64,000 bases of DNA. It comes from Eurosta solidaginis. Lineage: Eukaryota > Arthropoda > Insecta > Diptera > Tephritidae. The stretch lies in contig NC_090319.1 in the NCBI RefSeq assembly GCF_040869045.1, positions 384,725,601 to 384,789,600 on the forward strand, written 5' to 3'. The position numbers were made by a program, and so were the translations under genes. Positions 1-11,400 of the stretch are shown piece by piece. Within the stretch, counting starts at the first letter, position 1. Every line of letters starts with the position of its first letter. Below the pieces are notes generated by a model. It did not search any database and was not told where the DNA came from. It was given only the letters and a program-made list of their open reading frames with translations.

Positions 1-938
1 GCTTCGAATTTTCATCAATAATGATTGGTGGCATTTGTGGGCTCAAATTTATTTGTGACTGACTGTCAATGGCGGGGTGTAATGGTTTCGGTAATACCGC
101 TGTATTACCTACCGGCACTACCTGCAAACCAGTCTGTTGCTCACTTGATGGTAATTGATTTAATGAACTAATTGGTAAAATATCGGTGGGCGGTGGAGGG
201 ATGAATTTTCCTGGTTCAGTACAAGCTTGAAGCACAAAAGTGAACAGTTCACCAGCATTGCAGCTCATTTTGATCTGTTTGCCTCCGATTCTCGTACATA
301 CATAATAATCTGAGTTGCTGTGATAACTCGGCCAACGTATGCCAACTTCATCATGATTGCATTTCAGTTGATAGTCCACAAAGCCATGTGCTACGGCCAG
401 GCAAAGGATAGTTACGGTCAGTGCGAATGCTGATTTAAGCAAAACAAAAGACGTATTATTTTAAAAATATCAAAATTTTGTTTATCTGGACTGATGAGTG
501 GAATATCATGATATTTCGGCTGCCCTATATCAGAATTTGTTTCAGTTCACAATTTAAATTTTGTCGTTATTGTTTCGAAAACTTGAGTTTTTATTTGGTT
601 CCATGTTTTCCAATATAAAATTTGATTGAAATATAACATACACGACGAACAGGAGACCTTTTGAATTCTATATATACCTTCGAACTTTTTTTAGATTGGT
701 TGTTTTTATCTCAGCAATCTAAAAACAGAATTCCGATATTGCTCGATTTTGAAACAAATTATAAAATAGGGCGCTCTTTATTCTAGTATTGAGATTGAAC
801 GTTTTCGAAGCAAATTCTGAGACATAGCGCTCTTCAATTAAATTCTGAAATGGGACGATTTCTTGCTGGCAGTCAAGATTGTGTGATATTCCTCTCAGGC
901 CTCGACTAGAATCAGCCCGTCCCATAATTACCTTTCAT
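1..938 (-). CDS. Secreted protein with one chitin-binding (peritrophin-A-like) domain, partial
   Basis: Two exons are proposed. Exon 1 (938-932) reads ATG AAA G, followed by a GTAATT donor. A 502-nt intron ends in a pyrimidine-rich CAG at 432-430, and exon 2 (429 to the window edge) stays open. The joined codon is Ala, and the product starts MKAFALTVTILCLAVAHG, a clean signal peptide of about 18 residues. It is followed by four cysteines spaced C-x20-C-x11-C-x12-C with a YYVC motif, the type-2 chitin-binding pattern lacking the outer pair. A Pro/Ser/Gln-rich tail follows. The 3' end is outside the window. Members of this family are extracellular and bind chitin in cuticle or peritrophic matrix; for this gene that is inference. 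ChAT lacks its first 150 or so residues, so this gene probably lies antisense inside a ChAT intron. The exon 2 reading is firm; the exon 1 join is likely but unproven. Confidence 0.72.
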
Positions 939-1319
939 ATTGTCTGATTTGTGTGCCCTTTATGCTGATCTCCTTTCTGCTATCCTAACTATTCAAACAG
1001 AAATTTATGCACTGTGTGATTTTTACGCAAGTTTTCATTATTTATAGCGAATTTTTTATTTCTTTTTCGTACTTATCACATCTGAAGGTTTCAGATCAAC
1101 AAATAGATAGTGAGTGATCTGATTGATTTTGGCTGTTGAAAGTATATTTTTACGATTTTGATAGCAATCAGTCAGTTACAATTTACAATCCTGATAAAAA
1201 TACCTGACATCACATTGTTGTTGTTGTTTTCAAAGTAACAATATATTTTGAACGGAAATGACACACCCTATTTTTCAAGCATTTTTATGAAAAAATTTAA
1301 GTATAAAGTACCACAAGAA

Positions 1320-1400
1320 AAAAGACTACGAACACATTCGGTCTATGTGAGCTGTTTATTGACCCAACTGGAACTGTTAAGACAAAGTGAAGTAAAAGTA
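1320..1400 (+). repeat. LINE-B 3'-tail fragment
   Basis: The stretch resembles the 3' ends of the LINE-B copies at 33455-33515 and 34620-34690 (minus): ACACATTCGGTCTATGTGAG followed by a 'ttgaccnacc(a/t)gttcaac'-like segment. It is short and diverged, with no coding part. Confidence 0.5.
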
Positions 1401-1435
1401 ACAAGAAATAGGTAACACGTAACAGGTTAAAAAAA

Positions 1436-1625
1436 CTCTGAGTAGATCTAGGCCGAGCTTCTCTTCCAACTTGCGCCATGCTCCTTTTCCCTACGAATTG
1501 GCGACATATTTTATGCAAGGCAAGTGAAATTTCCCTAAGAGCGTTTTCATGGCGGAAATACATTGGGAGTGTTTGCCAAATCACTTCCGAGGGAAGACCC
1601 CGATTAGAATAACTTTTTTCTAATT
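1436..1625 (-). mobile_element. tRNA-derived SINE fragment (SINE-C, copy 1)
   Basis: The sequence matches the body of the SINE at 9805-10100 in the same orientation: 'taggccgagcttctcttcca', then 'tatttatgc'-like and 'cgaggg.agaccccg' blocks. The tRNA-like head is missing. It is an old, diverged copy. Confidence 0.7.
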
Positions 1626-2739
1626 GAAAAAACTGTTTTCATGTAACATCTAGCAACAAGTAACAAGTTACACGTAACATTTAACAAGTGACATGTAGCA
1701 TGTCAGAAGCAAATGAAAGTAATGTAACCCGCCACTCAAAGCACATCTCGAAGGGTACTGAAGATCCTCTTATGGGACCATTCTTTTCTAATGTAGATCA
1801 CAGAAAATGTACACCGGGTTCATCTTAGCGCATTTCCGGACCTTTTGCAAAGAGCGTTAGAGCATAGGCTGACATTACCGCTCTTCAAGAAATGCGATGG
1901 ATAAGATCATCAGTTATTTTGATCTTAGATATGTGGTGAGAAGTATACGGCACCGCCAACGGATATCTTTGACGGCTCCGATAAGAAGAAAGAAGCCCAC
2001 TCGGAAAGGGGGGACTTGTTTTAAAGGGATGAATTTCGAAGCAGCGCTACGTGCTGTGAAAATGAGCATGATCGTAACGCGAATAGAGATAAGAAAGCCA
2101 AGCTTAAAAAAGAAACATTTTATCGAATGATGTGAAAGCGAGAGGTTTGAGTGGCTAGCTGAAAGAAATATATCCGTGAAAATCCCCCGAAAAATTGGAG
2201 TGGAAACCTTCGAATATAAGTTTACTAGCAGACCCGGCAGACATTGTTCTGCCCTAAATTTGGTCTATCTGCATACATTTTAATAAGCTTTTTCCGGTTA
2301 ACTCTGCCCTCCCCCTCTTCACTTTTTCTTAATCCTTTTATTCACTCCTCGCTTTTCGCTTCATCTATCTCTATCTTCGCCTCCCTCTATCTCTTTCTCA
2401 GTCTCCTTCCCTCTTTTCTCTTATCTTAAATTCATCTCATTCTTCTGCATCATTTATTGCCAGTCCAAGAGGGTGATATCTATTTTGTTCCAGTCACATT
2501 CCGAGTCCCAGTCCCACTCCGGGTCTCATTCCCAGTCCGTCTCTGGTCTACTTCCCGGAAAAAAGGATCGTAAATACTAATATTTGTAAATTTATATACC
2601 AAATTTCAGGCAAATCGAATAGTACGTATGTAAATAGATATTTGGGTATTATTAATTCATGTCTTTATTTCGGCTTCGCATGCATATTTATCAATATTGC
2701 CAGGTTGATGCGACTAAATCGAATATCACAATGAAAATT

Positions 2740-3095
2740 ACTTTAAAGCTCTCAGCAACAGCTTTCGTTTCATATCCATATTACACACACATTCTAGGGG
2801 TATCCGGGTCCACGTTTTGGCCTATATATCGAAAGGCTAGTCACAAATAGGTATGAAACTTACCCTGTACTAAAGCACTCATCAACAGCTTTCATTTGTT
2901 ATCCATATTGTATAAACACATTCTAGGGGTACCCGCGTCCACGTTTTCGCTTATATCTCGAGACCCTAGTTACCTGCGGGTACGAAAAATACCCCGTATC
3001 AAAGTACTCTTAAACAGCTTCCATTTGATACCCATATTGTACAAACATATCCCAGGATTACCCAGGTCCACGTTTTGATCTCAAGACCTTAAACA
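2740..3095 (+). repeat. Tandem repeat, three units of 129 bp
   Basis: The landmark 'gtccacgtttt' recurs at about 2811, 2940 and 3069, giving a constant 129-bp step. Each unit carries an 'acagctt(t/c)cattt...cccatattg' block and a 'ctaggggtacccg' block. The units are moderately diverged. Short ORFs here are by-products. Confidence 0.8.
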
Positions 3096-3781
3096 GAACG
3101 GGATAAAAATTATCCTATGTCTGTCTCCTGGTTCTAAGCTACCCCTCCACCAATTTTCAGTCAAATATGTTCATCCGTTCCTTCCTCTTCAATCTCTCTT
3201 TATCTATTAAAAAAAAGCGCATCAAAATCCGTTGCGTATTTTTAAAGGTTTAAGCATTCAAAGGGACATAGGTACAGAAAAAGCGACTTTGTTTTATATT
3301 ATGTAGTGATGTACATCCATGCATACCTATAAACCTACGCCCAAAGTTAAATAACGCAGCGAATGCTGCATATGTAAGTATGTATGTGTCGCATCATCCT
3401 CACTCCACACAAACACATTTTTTGGTAAAAATGCTACTTTTGTTTGAACAATTTGGCTGATATAAGAAAGGAATCAAGTATTTTTTTTTGATGCAGATCG
3501 AAGGTAAATATTTCAAAGTGTTAATGAAAAGTAGAATTTTTGAAATCCATCCATCCGTTTATGAGTTATAGCTGTGTAAACAAAAGTGCTATGATTTTTT
3601 ACTACATTTTGGCAATTTGCCACGCCCCTATAATATGTATCTTCAAATTATATTAACTGTACCATCTCACGTAGCTAAGCTTTCAAATGCAAAAAACCGT
3701 TTTAAAATCGGAGCATTCTGTGTGAAGTTATGTGCATACATGGCATTTAGCGACTTTATTTTATAAGATTTATAGATATAT

Positions 3782-4890
3782 TATACTCAGCGTGCTTTGC
3801 ACACAGAGTATATTAACTTTGATTGGATAACGGTTGGTTGTACAGGTATAAAGGGATCGAGATAGATATAGACAAAATCATCAGTGTCGAAAAAAAATTT
3901 GATTGGGCCATGTCCGTCCGTCCGTACGTCTGTCCGTTAACACGATAACTTGAGTAAATATTGAGATATATTCACCAAATCTGGCCCCAGAATAGATTGG
4001 TATAGAAAATGAGCGAAATCGGATGATGAAAGTACCACTTTTTATATATATAACATTTTAGAAAACACAAAAACCTGATTATTTTTATTTTTTTTTTATG
4101 TAAATAATACACCTATAATGTTGAAATTTGACGTGTGGACTGATATTGAGACTTGATAAAAATTAAAAAAAATGTTTAAATGGGCGTGGCACCGCCCACT
4201 TTTAATAAAATCTATTTTACAAATATTATTAATCATAAATCAAAAATCGTTAAACCTATCGTAACATAATTCGGCACAGTGTTGCCTTTACTATAAGGAA
4301 TGCTTTGAAGAAAAATTAACGAAATCGGTTAAGGACCACGCCCACTTTTATATAAAAGATTTTGAAAAGAGTCGTAGCCGAAAGTAATAAGCTATATCTT
4401 AGCGAAAAAGAGCTTTGTATCAATAGAATTTTACTTTTTAAATTGAATTATAACATTAAATTGGAAAACACTTTTTTAAACATGGGTGTGGCACCGCCCC
4501 TTTTATGACTAAGCAATTTTCTGTGTTTCAGGAGCCATAACTCGAAGAAAAATTAATATCGTAATGAAATTGTGAACACAAATTTTCCGTATAGAAGAAA
4601 ATATTTCTAGTAAAAATTGGCGGGATCGGTTAAAGACCACGGCAACTTAGATATAAAACAAGTTTAAATGGGTCGTAGACTACAATAATAAGCTATAACT
4701 TAGCAAAAAATAGTTTTGAATCAATGATATTTTACTTATCAAGTTTTATTGTAAGAGGAAATGGGGAGACATTTTTTTAAACGGGCGTTGCCACGTGTTA
4801 GGTAGAAAAGTAATTTATCTGAAATGAAATGTGCAATTGAAGCTCACGCTGAGTATATAATGTTCAGTTACACCCGAACTTAGACACCTT
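3782..4890 (+). repeat. Dispersed repeat family 'R', full-length copy
   Basis: The repeat starts TATACTCAGCGTGC and ends near CACGCTGAGTATATAATG...CTTAGACACCTT, so the ends carry the inverted motif ACTCAGCGTG/CACGCTGAGT. Inside are diverged internal repeats ('cggttaa(g/a)gaccacg.c.actt', 'aataagctata.cttagc') and a tccgtccgtccgtacg run. No coding capacity is seen. Other copies are at 44655-45395 plus 56385-56661 (split) and 62639-63480. Confidence 0.8.
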
Positions 4891-5261
4891 AACTTGTTTT
4901 TACTACCTTTTCTTCTACAATTTTTAAGATTTATGGGTGTGTTCACCACCTCTAGTTAAGTTAGAATTTGACCGTGGGATAGCAGTCCTCCCGAAAGCTC
5001 CATTTAGCATTTTCTCTTTCACATACAAACGATTACCAACCCCCAGTTAAATCGAAAAATCTATTGTGAACAAAAAAACAGCTGACTTTTGTTCGCTCGC
5101 ATTTTTGCCTTGTATTTAACTGACAGTCAGTGCTTCAGTTTACATGGAGAAAACGAGGATTTCTTTAACTTAGAGAGTGACTAACCCAAGATGATGAAAA
5201 CGACCATTAATGAATTTTGTTTACATATAATTAATTAACACGTGTTTTCATATTTTTGCAG

Positions 5262-5434
5262 GCCTATGACTACTGGCTAAATGACATGTATATGGATGTA
5301 CGTTTGCCGTTGCCAATCAACTCAAATCCTGGTATGCCCATGCCACCCGTCCGCTTCACCACAGTGCATGATGTGGCTCGCTTTGCGGCAGTCATATTGA
5401 GCGGTATCCTAAAACATAAAGAACTGATCGACAG
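5262..5434 (+). CDS. ChAT: ChAT exon a (first visible)
   Basis: Acceptor TTTTTGCAG is before 5262 and donor GTAAAA follows 5434. It starts in phase 0 (AYDYWLNDMYMD) and ends with two bases of a Ser codon. It encodes 57 residues of the N-terminal half. Confidence 0.93.
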
Positions 5435-8400
5435 GTAAAATGTGGTGATTTCAATTTACAATAGACCGTACAAAAAAAAAAATGATGTAAGCCCCCAACC
5501 TGAAGCGGTTTTTCTAGCAGTTCGTAGAAAAATTTTAGTATTTACCAATATGACGGAGTTGTTTAAAATATAAATCCTGCTTCCTAATCGAGGTTTTCAG
5601 TTTGATAAGTAAACAACCTTCTGGACAAATGGACAAATTTAGTCCGACCAGGTCAATCTAGCCTTACCTTGCGAATCCTAGGTTTAACTGCGAATCAGAC
5701 GGTGAACGTCGAGCTTATGATTTTTTCTATAATACGGTCTAATATACCTAAATATTGGTTTTTAATTTGAATATTTATTTATAACAACTAATTTCATATA
5801 TTCATAGCGGCAATTTACCCATCGATCGTGCTGGTTCACGTGAAAAAAATCAACCGCTTTGCATGGCGCAATACTATCGGCCACTGGGCTCGTGCCGAAT
5901 ACCAGGCGAACAGCGTGACTCACAGCATTTAGTTCAGCGTGCTGCTAAAACTGATGAACATGTGATTGTTGTGTGTCGCAACCAAATGTATTGTGTCAAT
6001 GTGAAGAACAGCCAACGCGGACGAATTTCAATGAGTGAGATCGCTTCAAATATTTTATATGTACTTAGCGATGCACCCTGTTTGCCAAACCAACCTCCAA
6101 TGGTGGGTCTACTAACGGCCGAAGAGCGTACAAGTTGGGCCATGAATCGCAAATTATTGCTTCAGGACGATATCAATCAGAATAATTTCTCACTAATTGA
6201 GAACGCACTTTGCTTAATGTGTTTCGATGAGCCACTTCCGAATAGTTTTAATGCACTAACATTTACTGGCGCAACCCCAACTGGTCATATGGTGGGCGAT
6301 CGTGATGATACGAATATGTTGCATGAAATGATACATGGCGGTGGTAGCAGTTTCAATTCGGCCAATCGATGGTTTGATAAAGTTTTACAAATTATTATTT
6401 GCACCGATGGTACATGGGGTATTAACTATGAACATTCCTTTTCGGAGGGTGATGCAATTGTAAGCGTTATAGAGAAAATCTATAAAAATCTGGATGAAGC
6501 GCAATCGGCTTGTAATAGCGTACCAGCAGATCCACCACCCGAACGTTTATCATGGAATATAACGTCTGAGATGGAAGAACGCCTGAAACAGGCTGCAGTT
6601 ACTGTGGATAAGTAAATGAGAGAATTGAATGACTGAAACGATTGTCAATTAAATATTTTCATTTCGATTACTTACAGGGCTGTGGGTGATTTTGATTTGT
6701 ATGTTTATCGTTACAAGGGTTACGGTAAAAATTTTATTAAGAAATGCAAATGTAGTCCCGATGCCTTTGTGCAATTGATAATGCAATTGGCTTACTTTAA
6801 GTAAGTATCGCAATGACTTGACTATATTTTTATTTGATATAATTTTTTTGTATTTCAACAGACTGTATGGTCATTTGGTAGCCACATATGAAAGTGCTTC
6901 CACTAGACGTTTCTTGCTGGTAAGCATTTATTGTAATATATACAGTAACCTTTAACCGCGGCTCTGTCCGCACGATGGAAACAAAACCTAAATGATTCCG
7001 CTTTAATATGTGATCCCTAAAACAATTCCAAAACAGTCGCGAAATAGTCGAAAACAATAATGCAGGGGTAAAACATTTCGGTCCCGAAAATTTACAAAAT
7101 TATCCCAAATACAGAGGCCCAACCTGTTATTCTTTTACAATAAAAGTCTTTGAAAAAAATCATTTCCGGACTTTTAACCTTTTAGCCCGAAAAAAATTAT
7201 TAAATACGGGCATTTATTTTTTAAGGATAGAATAAAAGTCTGCCCTATAACTATGGAACGGCTAATCCAAATGAGACGAATTTTCTTTCATACAGACTTC
7301 TTCTGGTTTCAACATAAAGCGTGTATCAAATTTCAAGGCAATGTCTCAGTTTGATCAAACTTTATGGCAATAAAAAAACGGTGCAAGTTACTATGGAAAA
7401 GTATAAGTATAATATGAGAACTGGCTTTAGTCTTTCTATGACAAATTTCTAGTATTGGTAACCAAAACTTTCAAATGACCACTTATAGATATTTAGAAGA
7501 ATCTATTGGTAAAAAACTAATTTTATTCAGATGAGAAATTCCATAGTTATAGGGCCGGACGTTTCGGCCGAAATGTGCGGATTTAACTTTTATTTCCCCA
7601 CTTATAAAGTAAAAATTAGGATTGTACTTTTATTTGAGAATTTTTGGAAAAAAGTCCGAAAAATAAAAATGATGATACGGCATGAAAATGCTATGGGTAT
7701 TCCTTGATCCCATAAACTTTACCCTATTAAACATTTTGACCCGGACTTTTTTGACTCCAAAAAAGAAAATAACTATTAAAATGGGTCCCTGACAAACCAA
7801 TACGAAATGATCAGGGCATAGACCTGAAATCGTACCAAAACATTTCTCAACCTATCCCTAAAATTGTTCCGAAATGGCTCTGAAATTGTCTAAAAACCGA
7901 TTCGGAAACTTTACCGAAACGATACCAAAATAATGCAGCGATGAGCTTTAAAACAATGCCAAAATGGAAATATTCGCAAAATAGTCTCGAAATGATCCTG
8001 AAACTATTCCAGTTCTATCCCTTAAAGTTTTCGAAATAATCCCTAAATATCCCCTGTTATCCCTAAATAATCAGAGATAGTCTTAAAATGATTTCAAATT
8101 GATAAGGAAATAATCTCCAAATAAAACCAGAATCAATTCCGAAATTATCGCAAGAAGTAAATATTCCTCATAGATCGGAAGTTATCGCGAAAATTATTTC
8201 GGAATGATCCTGAAATGGACTCGAAATCATCGCGAAATATCCCCTAAATTGTTAAATATAGTACGTGAATTACCCGTTACAACTCCGAAATAGTCCGAAA
8301 ATTATACTGAACTAGACCCGAATAATACCGAAAATAGTAATGAAATGACACGAAAATAGTTTCAAAACCATTCTGCAAAGATTTGAAAATTATCACTAAA

Positions 8401-11400
8401 ATAATTCCGATAAGGTCCTGAAATGGGCCCAAAATGATCGCGTGATAGTACCGAAAAGATCTAGAAATTTTAACGAAATAATCCTGAAACGATTCGAAAA
8501 TAGCCCCGAATTGATTTCAAAAACAAAAAGATCTGACAATATTTGCAAACAGGTCTCAAATTTTATCCTGAAAAGGTTCTAAAATGATTCCTAAATAGCC
8601 CCGAAATCACTTCGAAAACAATGCCGAAACTATTTTGAAAGTTTTCCTTAAAATGAGCGGAAGATATTCTCGAAATAATTACGAAAAAGACCGGAAAAAA
8701 TACCAAAACAATTCCACAATAAGCCAGAAAATATCTCTAATAGACCCGAAGCGATCACGAAAACAATTCCCAATTCGTCCTACAACAACTCTGAAATAGT
8801 TCGGAAACTATCCTGAAATAGACCCGAACTTATACCTAACCCGAACGGATCCGAAAATAGCTCCAAAACTATCCCGCCAAGATTTAAGAATGATTACCAA
8901 AATAATCATCCTGTAAAAGGGCAAAAATGCAGAATTTCATCGAAAAGTATCCACCCAATCGAACCACAAATCACAAATACAAAAAGGAATAATTTGAGCC
9001 GCCCTTGATTCCTAGAGGGCTTCTTGCAAAAAAAATTATGATCACCCTAATGTACAAATTCCTTTATTCACTTACGCATTAACTAAATATACTAAATTAT
9101 CTTTTCCCAAGGGTCGCGTCGATTGTATTCGTGCATCCCACAAAGAGGCACTGGAATGGGCTACTGCAATGTGCCAAGGTGAGGGCGCAAATGTGCCCTT
9201 GGAAAGCGAAGGCGAGGATGAGGACACACGCAAAGTTAAATTTAGCATTTATAATGTAAGTTTTATCATAATTTTTCGCTCCAAAGCAAACACAATGATT
9301 TTTTATTCTTCTTTTTTATGTAGAAAGATAAACTCAGAGAACTTTTTCGTATTGCGTGTACTCGTCAAACTGAAATTATGGTTCAAAATATACTCGGTCA
9401 TGGAATCGATATACCATTGTTGGGTTTGCGTGAAGCCAGTAAAAAATTCAATAATGGTAAAGTGCACGAACTCTTTGCTCATGAAACGTACAAAACTGCC
9501 AATATTTTTCTATTAAGCACAAGTCAGGTATGTAGTTTTCAATTTTTCAAGAACTTATCGTGATATTTTTTTTAAATTAGTTTTTTGCAAAAAGGAAAAT
9601 GTTTTTTAAACGATTAATCTTATTTGTTTAGTGATGAATGGTTAGAATGAGCAGCTAACTCTTAAATAAATTTATTTTTAAGTTGTTATATGATTAGTTA
9701 CTCAATTTGTTCTTTTGCAGTGATTAAAAAAAAATTAAAGATTAAAAAACATTGAAAACTAATCACGACTAAGAACATTTTAGTTTAATAAAAAAAAAAA
9801 ATGTAAGGCGCGATAACCTCCGAAGAGATCTAAGGCCGAGCTTCTCTTCCAATTTGCGTCGTGATTTTCCCTACAAATGGCCGGACGGGACCTACATGTT
9901 TTATGCCGACTCCGAACGCAGAAATACACCCGGAGCGCTTGCCAAACACTGCCGAGGGGCGACCCCGCTTAGAAAAATTTTCTTCTAATTGAAAAACCTT
10001 ATTTCTAAAATTTTGATGTTGCTTTGCCCGGGGTGTGAACCCAGGGCATACGGAGTGGTAGGCGGAGCACGCTACCATCACACCACGGTGGCCGCCGTTT
10101 TAGGTTAATAGCAATTTTTTTTTTTTCATTTTAATTATATTTAATTGTTATCTCCCCTTTTGTGAGAATAACCTAAATTAATTACAATTTTTTAAGGTAC
10201 CATTGAGTCAATTATTAATATTAACCAATAATCGTTGTAAAGACTTGGCCGAAACGTTCCTCAAACTCTTCCGTTAGAGTTAATGTTCCTTTTTGCTACA
10301 GACGGTAGTATAGTGCATTGGCTTACATTTCATACAAGCTCCGTGCAGATGCTCTCCGTTCCAAATTTAATGAAGATACCCTCAATAACACCTTACAGTT
10401 CAGAGTTTTCCGGATGACTCAGACGACCTCGTGCAGAGCGGTATGCCGTCCCGAACTACGTTCATCCGGCGGAAGCCATTCTTATTGCCCGGCAATCGTT
10501 AGCTTCTGAGCAGTTTAGTTTGCCTGCCTTAGCAATGAAAACCACCCGTACGTTCATCGCGAAGATTTCGGTGCATAACTCTTTTGAAATGCTGGAATGA
10601 TTTTATAACCCATAATATCTTGTTCTAGCTACGATGTTTGTGACTTCAATTTCCAGAGAAGTGCGGGAGGGTGGCGATGGGCCATGAGCCATTACACTTC
10701 TCTATGCTTAGTGGAACTAAGTTTAATCCGGATAGTATTTTGCGAAGTCTTGATGTCTGATGTGTAGTTTTTTAAGTATTGCTCTCACGATTTGGAGCGC
10801 TGATGCAGCATTGGATTTTAAAACAAGTAAGGACGGGACTGACGGGGCTGTGTCGAAGACTTCATACCTTTCATCAATGGGGCTGAACAATAATCTTATC
10901 CCGTTCGTAATCCAAATAATCGGATGTATAAGATAAGAAATATATAGTGAACAGATGTACATACCTAAACGATTTTTAAGATAAATATAAAATAAAAAAT
11001 AGGTAGGCACTTTGTGTGAGGATGCAAAGTTTCAGGTTTTTTGTTGTCTGCGTGTAAAAACTATGACTACGAATCAGGTATTTCAACAATATATGACGTA
11101 AACGTAACTATTTAATGAAATGTGATGAATTTTGAAGCTTCTAGCCGTAAAAAAGGGTCAAAAATTACACTTTATATGGGGTATATAATATATATACCAC
11201 CGATCTCTATGATTTTTTCAGACAATAATATATGCTATATACGTAAGCATTCGGTGAAACTTGAAGCTTCTATCTGTTAAAATGGGGCTGAAATTGCGAA
11301 AATATATATATATATACTATATATGGGGTATTCCATCCCATTTCGACCAATTTTGAACCCGACCCCTTTAGAATTGGCTGAAAGTTTTTCTTCTTTTTCT

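Larger units (their letters stand above)
939..5261. other. Non-coding stretch, probably ChAT intron, repeat-rich
   Basis: No conserved exon is seen on either strand. The residues that normally precede the first visible ChAT exon are not encoded here. The stretch holds a LINE-B tail, a tRNA-SINE fragment, a 129-bp tandem triplet and a full R repeat (listed separately). At 4925-5110 there is sequence related to the foldback at 20487. The rest is unannotatable AT-rich DNA, with pyrimidine-rich tracts near 2300-2550. Confidence 0.6.

Noticed and set aside
10020..10096. A functional tRNA gene on the minus strand
   Set aside because: A- and B-box-like elements are present, but the sequence continues into the SINE body and no cloverleaf with matching acceptor stem was found by eye.
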